Assembly: GCF_014648775.1 (NCBI RefSeq)
Contig: NZ_BMRT01000009.1
Coordinates: forward strand, 1 to 64,000
Source: Streptomyces abikoensis
GTDB lineage: Bacteria > Actinomycetota > Actinomycetes > Streptomycetales > Streptomycetaceae
Reading direction: 5' to 3'
Length of the DNA stretch: 64,000 bases
Shown piece by piece: positions 51,205 to 59,834 of the stretch (the first letter of the stretch is position 1; each line of letters opens with the position of its first letter). Both the position numbers and the translations under genes were made by a program. Under the pieces are notes generated by a model. The model worked only from the letters and a program-made list of their open reading frames with translations. It did not search any database and was not told the DNA's origin.

Positions 51205-52206
51205 TCAGTGCGCGGCCGGGATGTGCTGGGTGCCGATCCGCTTGCGGAACACCCAGTACGTCCACGCCTGGTAGCCCACGATCACGGGGGTCATGAAGCC
51301 CGCGACCCACGTCATGATCCGCAGCGTGTACGGGCTGGAGGAGGCGTCGCTCACGGTCAGGCTCCACGCCGGGTCGGACGAGGAGGGCATGACGTCCGGG
51401 AAGAGCGCGAGGAAGACCATCGCGAAGACGGCCACGACCGTCACCCCGGACAGGGCGAACGCCCAGCCCTCCCGGCCCGTCCGGTTGAGGGCCAGGGCCG
51501 CGAGCAGCGCCACCACCGCGACGACCGCGGCGGGCAGGCTGCGCCCGTTGCCGGACTCGGCCTGCGTCCAGGCCAGGAAGGCCGCCGCGAGCGCCGCGGC
51601 GGCCAGGCCGTAGCGGGCGGCGTGGGCCCGGGCGCGGTGCCGGATGTCGCCGACGGTCTTGAGCGCGGCGAAGACCGCACCGTGGAAGGTGAACAGCACC
51701 AGCGTGAACAGGCCGCCGAGCAGGGCGTACGGGCTCAGCAGGTCGAGCACGCCGCCGGTGAAGTTCTTGTCCGGGCCGATCGGCACCCCGCGCACCATGT
51801 TGGCGAAGGCGACGCCCCAGAGGAAGGCGGGCAGCAGCGAGCACCAGAAGATCGCGTTCTCCCAGTTGCGCTGCCAGCGCTCCTCGTTGCGCTTGTGGCG
51901 GTACTCGAAGGCGACGCCGCGCACGATCAGGCAGAGGAGCACGGCCAGCAGGGGCAGGTAGAAGCCGCTGAAGAGGGTGGCGTACCAGTCGGGGAAGGCG
52001 GCGAAGGTCGCGCCGGCCGCGGTGATCAGCCAGACCTCGTTGCCGTCCCAGACGGGGCCGATCGTGTTGATCAGCACCCGTCGTTCGGTGCGGTCCTTGG
52101 CCAGCGTCTTGGTGAGGACGCCGATGCCGAAGTCGAAGCCTTCGAGGAAGAAGTAGCCGATCCACAGGACGGCGATCAGCAGGAACCAGAAGTCGTGGAG
52201 GTGCAT
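51205..52206 (-). CDS. cydB: cytochrome bd ubiquinol/menaquinol oxidase subunit II
   Basis: A 333-aa membrane protein with eight or nine helices, from ATG 52206 with GGAGAAC upstream. MHLHDFWFLLIAVLWIGYFFLEGFDFGIG and GPVWDGNEVWLITAAGA are the standard CydB signatures. It pairs with CydA. A gap of 70 bases, full of 21-bp repeats, separates it from cydA. Confidence 0.96.
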   Translation of the reverse strand: MHLHDFWFLLIAVLWIGYFFLEGFDFGIGVLTKTLAKDRTERRVLINTIGPVWDGNEVWLITAAGATFAAFPDWYATLFSGFYLPLLAVLLCLIVRGVAFEYRHKRNEERWQRNWENAIFWCSLLPAFLWGVAFANMVRGVPIGPDKNFTGGVLDLLSPYALLGGLFTLVLFTFHGAVFAALKTVGDIRHRARAHAARYGLAAAALAAAFLAWTQAESGNGRSLPAAVVAVVALLAALALNRTGREGWAFALSGVTVVAVFAMVFLALFPDVMPSSSDPAWSLTVSDASSSPYTLRIMTWVAGFMTPVIVGYQAWTYWVFRKRIGTQHIPAAH

Positions 52207-52230
52207 GGTCGGGTTCTCCGTTCCACCGCG

Positions 52231-52293
52231 CGCGTCGGTACGCGAAGGTCACGCGTCAGTAGGCGAAAGGCACGCGTCAGTACGCGAAGGTCA
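52231..52293. repeat. three 21-bp tandem repeats across the cydA stop codon
   Basis: The units are 52231-52251, 52252-52272 and 52273-52293, consensus CGCGTCAGTACGCGAAGGTCA. The cydA stop (52277-52279) lies in the third unit. On the minus strand each copy repeats the terminal codons TTC GCG TAC plus TGA, so the gene end is triplicated; only the last copy has lost the stop (CGA). Confidence 0.92.
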
Positions 52294-53857
52294 TCGGCTT
52301 GTCGGCGTCCTCGGGCAGCTCCGCGCCCCGGTCACCGCCCGGCATCCGCAGCCGGGGGTCCTTCGTCGGCGGCTTCTCGTCCGTGTCGGGCCCGGCCGAG
52401 CCGTACTTGACCAGCAGCTTCACCTCGACCACCGCGAGGATCGCGTAGAGCGCGGTGAAGACGGTCATCGAGGTGATCACCTCGCCCTGGCTCACCCCGG
52501 GCGAGACGGCGTTGCCGGTCTTCATCAGCCCGTAGACGCCCCAGGGCTGGCGGCCCATCTCGGTGAAGATCCAGCCGAAGGAGTTGGCGATGAGCGGGAA
52601 GCCCATGGTCAGGATGCCGATGCGCCAGGACCACTTGGTGAAGAAGGGGCTCATCTCGCGCGTCCGCGTGAGCATCAGGCGCGGGATCTCGTCCTCCCCG
52701 ACCCGGTACTCGGGCGCGAGCCAAAGCTTTCTGCGGGTCGTCCACAGCCCGATGAGCGCGGCCACGAAGGAGGTCATCCCAAAGCCGATCATGAGGCGGA
52801 AGCCCCAGAAGGTCATGAAGATGCTGGGGATGTAGTCCTTCGGCTGCCCGCCGTAGCGCGCGGCCTCCTGCGCGGCGATGTCGTTGATGCCGGGGACGGG
52901 GTCGGAGAAGTTGCTGTGGGAGAGGAAGGACAGCAGGCCGGGGATCTCTATCTCGACGCTGTTGTGCCCCTTGCTGACGTCGCCGACCGCGAAGACCGAG
53001 AAGGGCGCCGGCGCCTGGGTGTCCCACAGGGCCTCGGCGGCGGCCATCTTCATCGGCTGCTGCTCGAACATCACCTTGCCCAGCGAGTCACCGCTGAGCG
53101 CCGTGCCCAGCCCGGCGATCACCGCGATCACCAGACCGACGCGCAGCGAGGCGAGCATCGCCGGCAGCTGCTTGCGCTGCTTCTCGCCGAGTTCCTCGCC
53201 CTTGAGCTGCTTGCGCTTGGCGCGCCACAGGTGGAAGGAGGCGACGCCGACGACGAACGCGGCGCCGGTGAGGAAGGCGGCGGTGAGGGTGTGGAAGACG
53301 ACGACCAGCGTGGTGTTCTGCGTGAGCACGGCCCAGATGTCCGTGAGCTGCGCCTTGCCGGTCGCCTTGTCGATGCGGTAACCGACCGGGTGCTGCATCC
53401 AGGAGTTGGCGGCCAGGATGAAGTAGGAGGAGAGGATCGTGCCGACGGCGACGATCCAGATGCACGCGCAGTGGATCTTCTTGGGCAGCTTGTCCCAGCC
53501 GAAGATCCACAGGCCGATGAAGGTGGACTCGAAGAAGAAGGCCAGCAGCGCCTCCATCGCGAGCGGCGCCCCGAAGACATCCCCGACGAAGCGCGAGTAG
53601 TCGGACCAGTTCATCCCGAACTGGAACTCCTGGACGAGGCCGGTGACCACGCCCATCGCGATGTTGATCAGGAAGAGCTTTCCCCAGAACTTCGTGGCGT
53701 GGAAGTACTTCTCCTTGTCCGTACGGACCCAGGCCGTCTGGAGGCCGGCCGTGATCGCGGCAAGGCTGATCGTGAGCGGTACGAAGAGGAAGTGGTAGAC
53801 GGTCGTGATGCCGAATTGCCACCGCGCGAGCGTCTCCGGAGCCAGAGCCAGATTCAC
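52277..53857 (-). CDS. cydA: cytochrome bd oxidase subunit I
   Basis: A 526-aa heme-bearing subunit from GTG 53857 (AGGAGAGACC upstream). The first helix has RWQFGITTVYHFLFVP with the heme b595 His; later segments include FQFGMNWSDYSRFVGDVFG, WMQHPVGY and GQPKDYIPSIFMTFWGFRLM. The quinol-binding loop is the short type. It reduces oxygen at low concentration without pumping protons. First gene of cydA-cydB-cydDC-kinase, under a Rex-type site. Confidence 0.97.
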   Translation of the reverse strand: MNLALAPETLARWQFGITTVYHFLFVPLTISLAAITAGLQTAWVRTDKEKYFHATKFWGKLFLINIAMGVVTGLVQEFQFGMNWSDYSRFVGDVFGAPLAMEALLAFFFESTFIGLWIFGWDKLPKKIHCACIWIVAVGTILSSYFILAANSWMQHPVGYRIDKATGKAQLTDIWAVLTQNTTLVVVFHTLTAAFLTGAAFVVGVASFHLWRAKRKQLKGEELGEKQRKQLPAMLASLRVGLVIAVIAGLGTALSGDSLGKVMFEQQPMKMAAAEALWDTQAPAPFSVFAVGDVSKGHNSVEIEIPGLLSFLSHSNFSDPVPGINDIAAQEAARYGGQPKDYIPSIFMTFWGFRLMIGFGMTSFVAALIGLWTTRRKLWLAPEYRVGEDEIPRLMLTRTREMSPFFTKWSWRIGILTMGFPLIANSFGWIFTEMGRQPWGVYGLMKTGNAVSPGVSQGEVITSMTVFTALYAILAVVEVKLLVKYGSAGPDTDEKPPTKDPRLRMPGGDRGAELPEDADKPMTFAY

Positions 53858-53953
53858 CGGGGTCTCTCCTTGCCTCTTGCGTCGTCGGCAACGCGTGCCG
53901 CCGACGTTATGCCCGTGTATGCCCCAGTTAAAGCAGGACATAAAGACAGAGCT

Positions 53954-53969
53954 TGTGAACGCGTTCACA
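53954..53969 (-). promoter_or_regulatory. Rex operator (ROP)
   Basis: TGTGAACGCGTTCACA is a perfect 16-bp palindrome, matching the Streptomyces Rex consensus. It lies about 100 bases before cydA. A second half-site TTCACAAG at 53970-53977 pairs with CTTGTGAA at 53952-53959, giving a nested inverted repeat. Rex releases the site when the NADH/NAD ratio rises, so cyd is expected to be induced by low oxygen. Confidence 0.9.
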
Positions 53970-54011
53970 TTCACAAGCATTATGGCGCACCCGCTTTTCG
54001 GACAAACAAGG

Positions 54012-54051
54012 GGGGTACCCCCTTCGGCCCTAGCGCCGAACGGGGTACCCC
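54012..54051 (-). terminator. hairpin after hisC
   Basis: Two 17-base arms (54012-54028 and 54035-54051) pair with one mismatch around a 6-base loop; each contains GGGGTACCCC. It lies 34 bases after the hisC stop and, on the minus strand, is followed by CTTGTTTGTC, a weak T-rich tail. It probably insulates hisC from cydA. Confidence 0.7.
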
Positions 54052-54084
54052 GGTCCCGGATGGCGGGCGTGCGCCCGCCACCGG

Positions 54085-55164
54085 CTACAGCTCCTTGCGG
54101 AACTCCTCGGCCACCCGCAGGAAGATGTCGTTCGCCTCGGTCTCGCCGATCGTCACGCGCACGCCGTCGCCCTGGAACGGCCGGACGACCACGCCCGCCC
54201 GGTCGCACGCGGCGGCGAAGTCCAGGGCCCGGTCCCCCAGCGGCAGCCAGACGAAGTTGGCCTGCGAGACCGGCAGCGTCCAGCCCTGCCCGGCCAGCGC
54301 CTCGACCACCCGCGCCCGTTCGGCCACCAGCGCGTCCACGCGCTCGCGCAGCGCCTCCTCGCTCCGCAGCGAGGCGACGGCCGCGTCCTGGGCCACCTGG
54401 CTCACGCCGAACGGCACCGCCGTCTTGCGGAGCGCCGCCGCCACCGGCTCGTGCGCGATCGCGAAGCCGATGCGGAGCCCGGCGAGCCCGTAGGCCTTGG
54501 AGAAGGTCCGCAGCACACAGACGTTCGGCCGGTCACGGTAGAGGTCGATGCCGTTGGGGACGTCCTCGTCCCGGATGAACTCGATGTAGGCCTCGTCCAG
54601 GACGATCAGCACATCACCGGGGACCCGGTCCAGGAAGGACTCCAGCTCGGCGCGGCCCACGACGGTGCCAGTGGGGTTGTTGGGGTTGCAGACGAAGATC
54701 AGCCGGGTCCGCTCGGTGATCGCGGCGAGCATCGCCTCCAGGTCGTGCGCCGCGTCCTCGGTCAGCGGCACCTCGACCGGGGTGGCCCCGGCGATCCGGG
54801 TGATGATCGGGTACGCCTCGAAGGAGCGCCAGGCGTAGATGACCTCATCACCGGGGCCCGCCGTCGACTGGACCAATTGCTGAGCCACCCCGACCGAGCC
54901 GGTGCCGGTCGCCAGGTGCGAGAGCGGCACGCCGAAGCGCTCGGCGAGCTCGGCCATCAGCCCGGCACAGGCCATGTCCGGGTAGCGGTTGAGGGTGGAG
55001 GCGGCCGCGACAGCGCTTTCCAGCACTCCCGGGAGCGGCGGATAGGGATTCTCGTTGGAGGAGAGCTTGTAGGCGACGGGGCCGCCGGGGGCCGCCGGCT
55101 TGCCCGGCTTGTAGGTCGGCACGGCCTCGAGCGCGGCGCGCAGCTTCGGGGTCTTCTCGGTCAC
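54085..55164 (-). CDS. hisC: histidinol-phosphate aminotransferase-type protein
   Basis: A 359-aa PLP enzyme from GTG 55164 after AGGAGGACC. YKLSSNENPYPPLPG, IFVCNPNNPTGTVV, VLDEAYIEFI and TFSKAYGLAGLRIGFA (PLP-binding Lys) are present. It transfers amino groups to imidazole-acetol phosphate in histidine synthesis, or to aromatic keto acids. No other his gene adjoins it, so this may be a second, aromatic-preferring copy (the pheA gene is in the window, but 32 kb away). Confidence 0.9.
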   Translation of the reverse strand: MTEKTPKLRAALEAVPTYKPGKPAAPGGPVAYKLSSNENPYPPLPGVLESAVAAASTLNRYPDMACAGLMAELAERFGVPLSHLATGTGSVGVAQQLVQSTAGPGDEVIYAWRSFEAYPIITRIAGATPVEVPLTEDAAHDLEAMLAAITERTRLIFVCNPNNPTGTVVGRAELESFLDRVPGDVLIVLDEAYIEFIRDEDVPNGIDLYRDRPNVCVLRTFSKAYGLAGLRIGFAIAHEPVAAALRKTAVPFGVSQVAQDAAVASLRSEEALRERVDALVAERARVVEALAGQGWTLPVSQANFVWLPLGDRALDFAAACDRAGVVVRPFQGDGVRVTIGETEANDIFLRVAEEFRKEL

Positions 55165-55561
55165 CGCGGGTCCTCCTCCACCTCTGACGGGACACCCCGG
55201 CGGGACGCCCCCGCGGGGCACCCCTGACGGGAGTCCTGTGGGAATCCTGATCGGAATACTGCACACCTTATGAGGATTGCCCCGGGCGGCGTCCATAGTT
55301 GTCGGAGCGCTCCTCTACCTGTCACGCGCCGTGGCGGGCGCCCTGGCGCGCATCCCTCGTGAAGGTGAGTTGAGACCTCACCGAGACCTGGACCATTCAT
55401 GAGGCGTGGATATGCCACAGCCCGATGGCCCACCACAAAAGCGCTCAACGGCCTCTGTTTCCATGATCATTGGAGGAAATCGCCAGAGCAGAAACGTGCC
55501 TGTCAACAGTCAAATGCGGTGCCCTGCCAAAGGACCAACCGAGCCCTACTATCGGCCTGCC
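55165..55561. other. divergent intergenic region hisC/lacI-type gene
   Basis: No gene is supported in these 397 bases. The hisC-proximal 80 bases repeat GACGGGA and GGGGCACC units. A/T-rich spots at 55250-55275 and 55425-55525 probably hold the divergent promoters. A LacI-type regulator commonly binds its own promoter, but no long inverted repeat stands out. Confidence 0.4.
55547..55552 (+). promoter_or_regulatory. likely -10 element of the lacI-type gene
   Basis: TACTAT lies 10 bases before the ATG (55562) and there is no ribosome site, so the transcript should be leaderless or nearly so. A -35 is not clear (CTGCCA at the right distance is a poor match). Confidence 0.4.
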
Positions 55562-56674
55562 ATGACAGCAGCAGGGAAGCACCAGGTGAGCCGGGCCGAG
55601 ACATCCCGCCGGGCCAGCCGGCAAGGACGGGCGGGCATCCGGGACGTGGCCGCCGCCGCCGGCGTCTCGATCACGACCGTCTCCGACGCGCTCAACGGCA
55701 AGGGCCGGCTCCCGGACGCGACCCGCCGCCATGTCCGCGAAGTCGCCGACCGGCTGGGCTACCGCCCGTCGGCGGCGGCCCGCACCCTCCGTACCGGCAA
55801 GTCGGGGCTGATCGGCCTGACCGTGACCACCTACGGGGATGAACCTTTCACCTTCACCGAGTTCGCCTACTTCGCCGAGATGGCCAGGGCCGCCACCTCC
55901 GCCGCCCTCGCCCGCGGCTACGCCCTGGTCATCCTCCCCGCCACCTCCCGGCACGACGTGTGGTCCAACGTCGCCCTGGACGGCACGGTCGTGGTGGACC
56001 CCTCCGACCACGACCCCGTCGTCTCCGACCTGGTCCGCCAGGGCATCCCCGTGGTCTCCGACGGCCGCCCCGCGGGCTCCCTGCCGGTGACCGCCTGGGT
56101 CGACAACGACCACGAGGCGGCCGTGCTCGGCATCCTCGACCACCTGGCCGACGCCGGGGCCCGCCGGATCGGCCTGCTCACCGGCACCACCACGGACACC
56201 TACACCCGGCTCTCCACCACCGCCTACCTGCGCTGGTGCGAGCGGGTCGGCCAGGACCCGGTCTACGAGGAGTACCCCGCCCACGACCCGTGCGCGGGCG
56301 CCGTCGCCGCCGACCGGCTGCTGGCCCGGCCCGACCGGCCGGACGCCGTCTACGGGCTGTTCGACCCCAACGGCACCGACCTCCTCGCCGCCGCCCGCCG
56401 CTACGGCCTGCGCGTCCCGGACGACCTGCTGATCGTCTGCTGCAGCGAGTCCACCGTCTACGCGACCACCGAACCGCCGATCACCACGCTCTCGCTCAAG
56501 CCCCGGCGCATCGGCACCGCCGTCGTCCAACTGCTGATCGACGCGATCGAGGGGCTCGACACGGGCCGGCCGGTGGAACAGGTGATACCCACCGAACTGA
56601 TCGTCCGGACCTCCTCCGAACGGCGCCCGCCGCGCACCACCATCAGCGCGCCCCGCGGCCCCGCCACCCCCTGA
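55562..56674 (+). CDS. LacI-family transcriptional regulator
   Basis: A 370-aa protein from ATG 55562. After a 25-residue basic lead comes the LacI helix-turn-helix (IRDVAAAAGVSITTVSDALNGKGRLPDATRRHV, hinge helix PSAAARTLRTG). The periplasmic-binding-protein-like ligand domain follows (GLIGLTVTTYG, VVVDPSDHDPVVSDLVRQGIPVV, DAVYGLFDPNG, PPITTLSLKPRRIG). No sugar gene is next to it, so target and ligand are unknown. Confidence 0.93.
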   Translation: MTAAGKHQVSRAETSRRASRQGRAGIRDVAAAAGVSITTVSDALNGKGRLPDATRRHVREVADRLGYRPSAAARTLRTGKSGLIGLTVTTYGDEPFTFTEFAYFAEMARAATSAALARGYALVILPATSRHDVWSNVALDGTVVVDPSDHDPVVSDLVRQGIPVVSDGRPAGSLPVTAWVDNDHEAAVLGILDHLADAGARRIGLLTGTTTDTYTRLSTTAYLRWCERVGQDPVYEEYPAHDPCAGAVAADRLLARPDRPDAVYGLFDPNGTDLLAAARRYGLRVPDDLLIVCCSESTVYATTEPPITTLSLKPRRIGTAVVQLLIDAIEGLDTGRPVEQVIPTELIVRTSSERRPPRTTISAPRGPATP

Positions 56675-56971
56675 CCCTCCGCACCCCGCCCGACGCGCGT
56701 CAACCGGAAGTGGACCCCGTGTCCGGCGCACGGGCAGTGGGTCATCCGCCCCGGGGAGCCGCCCGGGGGCCGCCTGACCGGCGCTTACGGCACATTTAAC
56801 GGCTCATTTGGGGAGAAATGACCGGCGATCCCGGCCTCCCGCCCCGATTCACGGCCCCTGGTGCGTCACAAGGCGCGACGGTCATTCCTATGATGGGCGC
56901 ACGACACCACGGACCGCCGTCGACCAGGCAAGGTCCACAAGGTGCACGGCGGCGCGATGGTGGAGGGGTCG
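56675..56971. other. intergenic region before metallophosphatase gene
   Basis: No gene is supported. An A/T-rich patch at 56790-56820 (CATTTAACGGCTCATTTGGG) is the likely promoter area. A short frame from ATG 56818 is Arg/Pro/Gly-rich and overlaps the next gene; it is not believed. Confidence 0.4.
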
Positions 56972-58066
56972 ATGACTCAGGGGGCCGGTCAGGGAGCGGC
57001 ACGGACCACGGCGGCTATGCCGCCCTTCCTCGGGGAAGCCACACCCGCGCCCGGCTACACCCATGCCGCGCCCCCGCCCGTACAGCCCGCCCACGAGTAC
57101 CCGGAGTACCCCGAGGGCTACACCCCGACCGCCCGTGACCTGCCGGTCATCGGCGGGCCCGCCGCGCCCCAGGACGTGCCCACCGTGGAGCTGACCCCGC
57201 TCTCCGCCCCGCAGCCGCAGCAGCAGCCCCTGCCGTCGGGGCCCGGCCCGCTGTACGTCGTCGGCGACGTGCACGGCTATCTCGACGAGCTCCACCACGC
57301 GCTCTTCGAGCAGGGCCTCATCGACGAGCACGGCCACTGGGCCGCGGGCAACGCCCGGCTGTGGTTCCTCGGCGACTTCACCGACCGGGGCCCGGACGGC
57401 GTCGGCGTGATCGACCTGGTCATGCGGCTGTCCGCCGAGGCGGCCGCCGCCGGCGGCTACTGCAAGGCCCTCATGGGCAACCACGAGCTGCTGCTGATCG
57501 GCGCCAAGCGGTTCGCCGACACCCCGGTGAACTCGGGCGCCGGCACCGCGTCCTTCCAGGCCGCCTGGCTGCTCAACGGCGGCCAGCGCTCCGACATGGA
57601 GCGCCTGGAGGACCACCACCTGCAGTGGATGTCGCGCCTGGACGCGATCGCCGAGGAGGACGGGCACCTGCTCGTCCACTCCGACACGACCGCCTATCTG
57701 GAGTACGGCGACTCCATCGAGGCCGTCAACGACGCGATCACCGAAGCCCTCCAGCGGAACGACCCCGACGAATGCTGGGATCTCTTCCGCAAATTCACCA
57801 AGCGCTTCGCCTTCCGCGACGAGGAAGCGGGCCCCCTGGCCGTACGCGAGCTGCTCCACGCCTACGGCGGCAGCCGTATCGTGCACGGCCACAGCCCCAT
57901 CCCCTACCTCCTCGGCGAAGTCGGCACCGAGGACGCGGACGGTGACGAGGGCGCGCCCCGCGTGGACGGCCCGCACCTCTACGCCGACGGGCTCGCGCTC
58001 GCCATGGACGGCGGCGTCACCATGGCCGGAAAGCTGCTGGTCGTACAACTTCCCCTGGCGGGCTGA
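56972..58066 (+). CDS. PPP-type metallophosphoesterase (calcineurin-like)
   Basis: A 364-aa protein from ATG 56972 (GGAGGGG close upstream; ATG 56957 possible). A Pro/Gln-rich disordered region (1-85) precedes the phosphatase core, which has GDVHGYLDE (about residue 97), FLGDFTDRGPDGV, LMGNHELLLIG, LLVHSDTT and IVHGHSPIP: all five metal-binding motifs of the PPP family. It should dephosphorylate Ser/Thr proteins or nucleotides. The gene is monocistronic. Confidence 0.92.
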   Translation: MTQGAGQGAARTTAAMPPFLGEATPAPGYTHAAPPPVQPAHEYPEYPEGYTPTARDLPVIGGPAAPQDVPTVELTPLSAPQPQQQPLPSGPGPLYVVGDVHGYLDELHHALFEQGLIDEHGHWAAGNARLWFLGDFTDRGPDGVGVIDLVMRLSAEAAAAGGYCKALMGNHELLLIGAKRFADTPVNSGAGTASFQAAWLLNGGQRSDMERLEDHHLQWMSRLDAIAEEDGHLLVHSDTTAYLEYGDSIEAVNDAITEALQRNDPDECWDLFRKFTKRFAFRDEEAGPLAVRELLHAYGGSRIVHGHSPIPYLLGEVGTEDADGDEGAPRVDGPHLYADGLALAMDGGVTMAGKLLVVQLPLAG

Positions 58067-58252
58067 GGGTTCAGCGGGGCGGCGCACGGGCAGGTGAGGA
58101 GTTCCACCGACGCGGGGTAATTCGGGAAACCGACTGTCACCACGCGCCGGTGCGGCTCTACCATCGGCTTATCCGTAGCAGGCTCTCCTCCGTTTCCGCC
58201 CACCGTCGGCACCGGCCGGCAAGAGGGCCCTACGGAGCATCGGGGGATGCAC

Positions 58253-59155
58253 ATGAACAGCGCTCCGCACCTGCTGACCGAGGACCGCCCGGAATTCGAG
58301 CGAGTTCTCGACCAGGCGTTGCGTACCGCGAACCATGACCCACAGATCAGCGCCCTGGCCGCCGCGATAGGACAGCGCCTCAATACCGAACAGTTGCGCA
58401 GTATGGCCCTCAGCGCCATGACGGCCATCTCCGCCTGCGCGATGACGGAATATCAGGACTTCGTCAGGGCGCGGGAGGAACAGCGCGCCTGGTCGGCCAC
58501 CGCCAGGCCGCCGGCGGGCGAGGACGACGACCCCACGGGCGCGCCGTCCCCCTCCCTCTCCCCCGCGGACGTCCCCGAGGACCCGGGAGCGGGCGCCGGC
58601 GCGGTCGTCGTCGTGCTCGCCCCCGTCCTGGCGGGGATCGCCGCCTTCCTCTTCCTGCTCATCGGCTACGTCCTGCGGACGGTCGGGTCGAACGGCGCCG
58701 TCGCCGACCCGATCATCAAGATCGGCTGGTGGTTCGGCGGTTTCACCGTCGCCGCGGTGCTCATCGCCAGCTCCGGCATGCTGGTCACGGCCGTGCGCAA
58801 CGGCAGGCAGACGGAGGAGACGCCGCGGCACGACGGTCTTCCCGACGGCTACGACCAGCTCTCGCAGGAGACCGAGCGGGCCCGTGAGGCCTGGCGGCAG
58901 GCGCTGCTGGACCGGGGCATCCTGCCGTTCCTCCGGGAGTCGCTGGCCAACACCCCGGCGGCCCAACGCCGCCCGCCCTCCCCCAGAAACCGCACCAGTC
59001 CCGGCCGCACCCCCCAGCTCGGCTACTCCCGCCCCGGCTTCTCGAGCCCCGACGACGGCCGGTCCTCCCCCACCCGGACGGGCTTCACCAGCCCGGACTA
59101 CACGGGCCCCGAGTTCGGCGGCCCGGCCCCCCGCCAGGCCCCCCGGAAGGACTGA
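58253..59155 (+). CDS. membrane protein with two helices and a repetitive tail
   Basis: A 300-aa protein from ATG 58253 (GGGGG 6 bases upstream). The N-terminal 65 residues are soluble (LTEDRPEFERVLDQALRTA), followed by an acidic Pro/Ser linker, helices at about 117-143 and 162-186, a charged region (EETERAREAW-like), and a C-terminal tail with repeats GFSSPDDG, GFTSPDYTG. I do not recognise a family. It is the last gene before the thiC-tail remnant. Confidence 0.8.
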   Translation: MNSAPHLLTEDRPEFERVLDQALRTANHDPQISALAAAIGQRLNTEQLRSMALSAMTAISACAMTEYQDFVRAREEQRAWSATARPPAGEDDDPTGAPSPSLSPADVPEDPGAGAGAVVVVLAPVLAGIAAFLFLLIGYVLRTVGSNGAVADPIIKIGWWFGGFTVAAVLIASSGMLVTAVRNGRQTEETPRHDGLPDGYDQLSQETERAREAWRQALLDRGILPFLRESLANTPAAQRRPPSPRNRTSPGRTPQLGYSRPGFSSPDDGRSSPTRTGFTSPDYTGPEFGGPAPRQAPRKD

Positions 59156-59232
59156 CGACGGTGGTGCGCGACAGGGCGTCGCGCACCACCGTGAAAGCGG
59201 CCCGGAGGGCCCTGTGCGGGCGGCTCCGTCGG

Positions 59233-59280
59233 CTACTCGGCGATCGGGAGATACACCCGGTTGCCGGCGGCGCGGTACGC
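59233..59280 (-). pseudogene. remnant of a thiC 3' end
   Basis: On the minus strand the bases encode AYRAAGNRVYLPIAE and a TAG. The true ThiC C-terminus at 60765 is EFAAAGNRVYLPMAE with the same stop. Eleven of twelve residues from AAGNR onward match, while the DNA differs at about a quarter of the positions. Upstream of it the resemblance ends, so only the tail is left, in the same orientation as thiC and 1.5 kb away. Confidence 0.6.
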
Positions 59281-59297
59281 CCGAAGGCTTACCGAGC

Positions 59298-59711
59298 GTG
59301 GAGACGGTCCGGGCCATGGTGGACACGGACCCCACCCTCAACTGCGTGGTCTGCTACGCCCGCATCTCGTTCGACGGCCGTGTCAGGGATGCTCACGGCG
59401 TCGAGGACCAGCACCGGCACATGACCGGCGATGCCGCGAAGTTCAATTGGCTGGTCGTTTATCAGAGCAAAGAGGAAGTCGTCCGCGACGATTTCGAACA
59501 GTGACTCGTCGACCTCGCGAAGGGCACCACAACCGAGGGATACCCGATCCACGTCGACGATTCGAACGGGATCCAGGACCTCTCTGCGGAGGGCTTCGTG
59601 GCCAAGGGGCTGGCCGACGTGGCCTGGAAAGGCCGTCGCGGCATGGCGACCATTCGGGTGGAGGACGACAGGGCCACCCTTCGTCCGAAGGAGGCCGCCG
59701 TCCGGTGTTGA
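59298..59711 (+). pseudogene. gene interrupted by an in-frame stop (137 codons)
   Basis: The frame runs from GTG 59298 (or ATG 59316) through FNWLVVYQSKEEVVRDDFEQ to TGA 59502-59504, then continues in the same frame (LVDLAKGTTTEGYPIHVDD, FVAKGLADVAWKGRRGMATI) to TGA 59709-59711. CGA to TGA is a single transition and would restore an Arg. Both halves have normal-looking composition with few rare codons. The family is unknown to me. The TGA context has no feature of a selenocysteine site. Confidence 0.6.
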
Positions 59712-59834
59712 TGGAACAGCACCAGGTGCGGAACGGCAGCCCAGTGGGGAGGTCCATCCGGCGACCAGTAGGCTCCGCATGCTCGAATCGCTCTTGCCCG
59801 TGGAAGACACCTCGGGCGCTATGAAAGAGGCACC

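Noticed and set aside
59502..59504. In-frame TGA read as selenocysteine
   Set aside because: It follows Gln in an unremarkable helix-like context, there is no obvious hairpin behind it, and a CGA-to-TGA change explains it.
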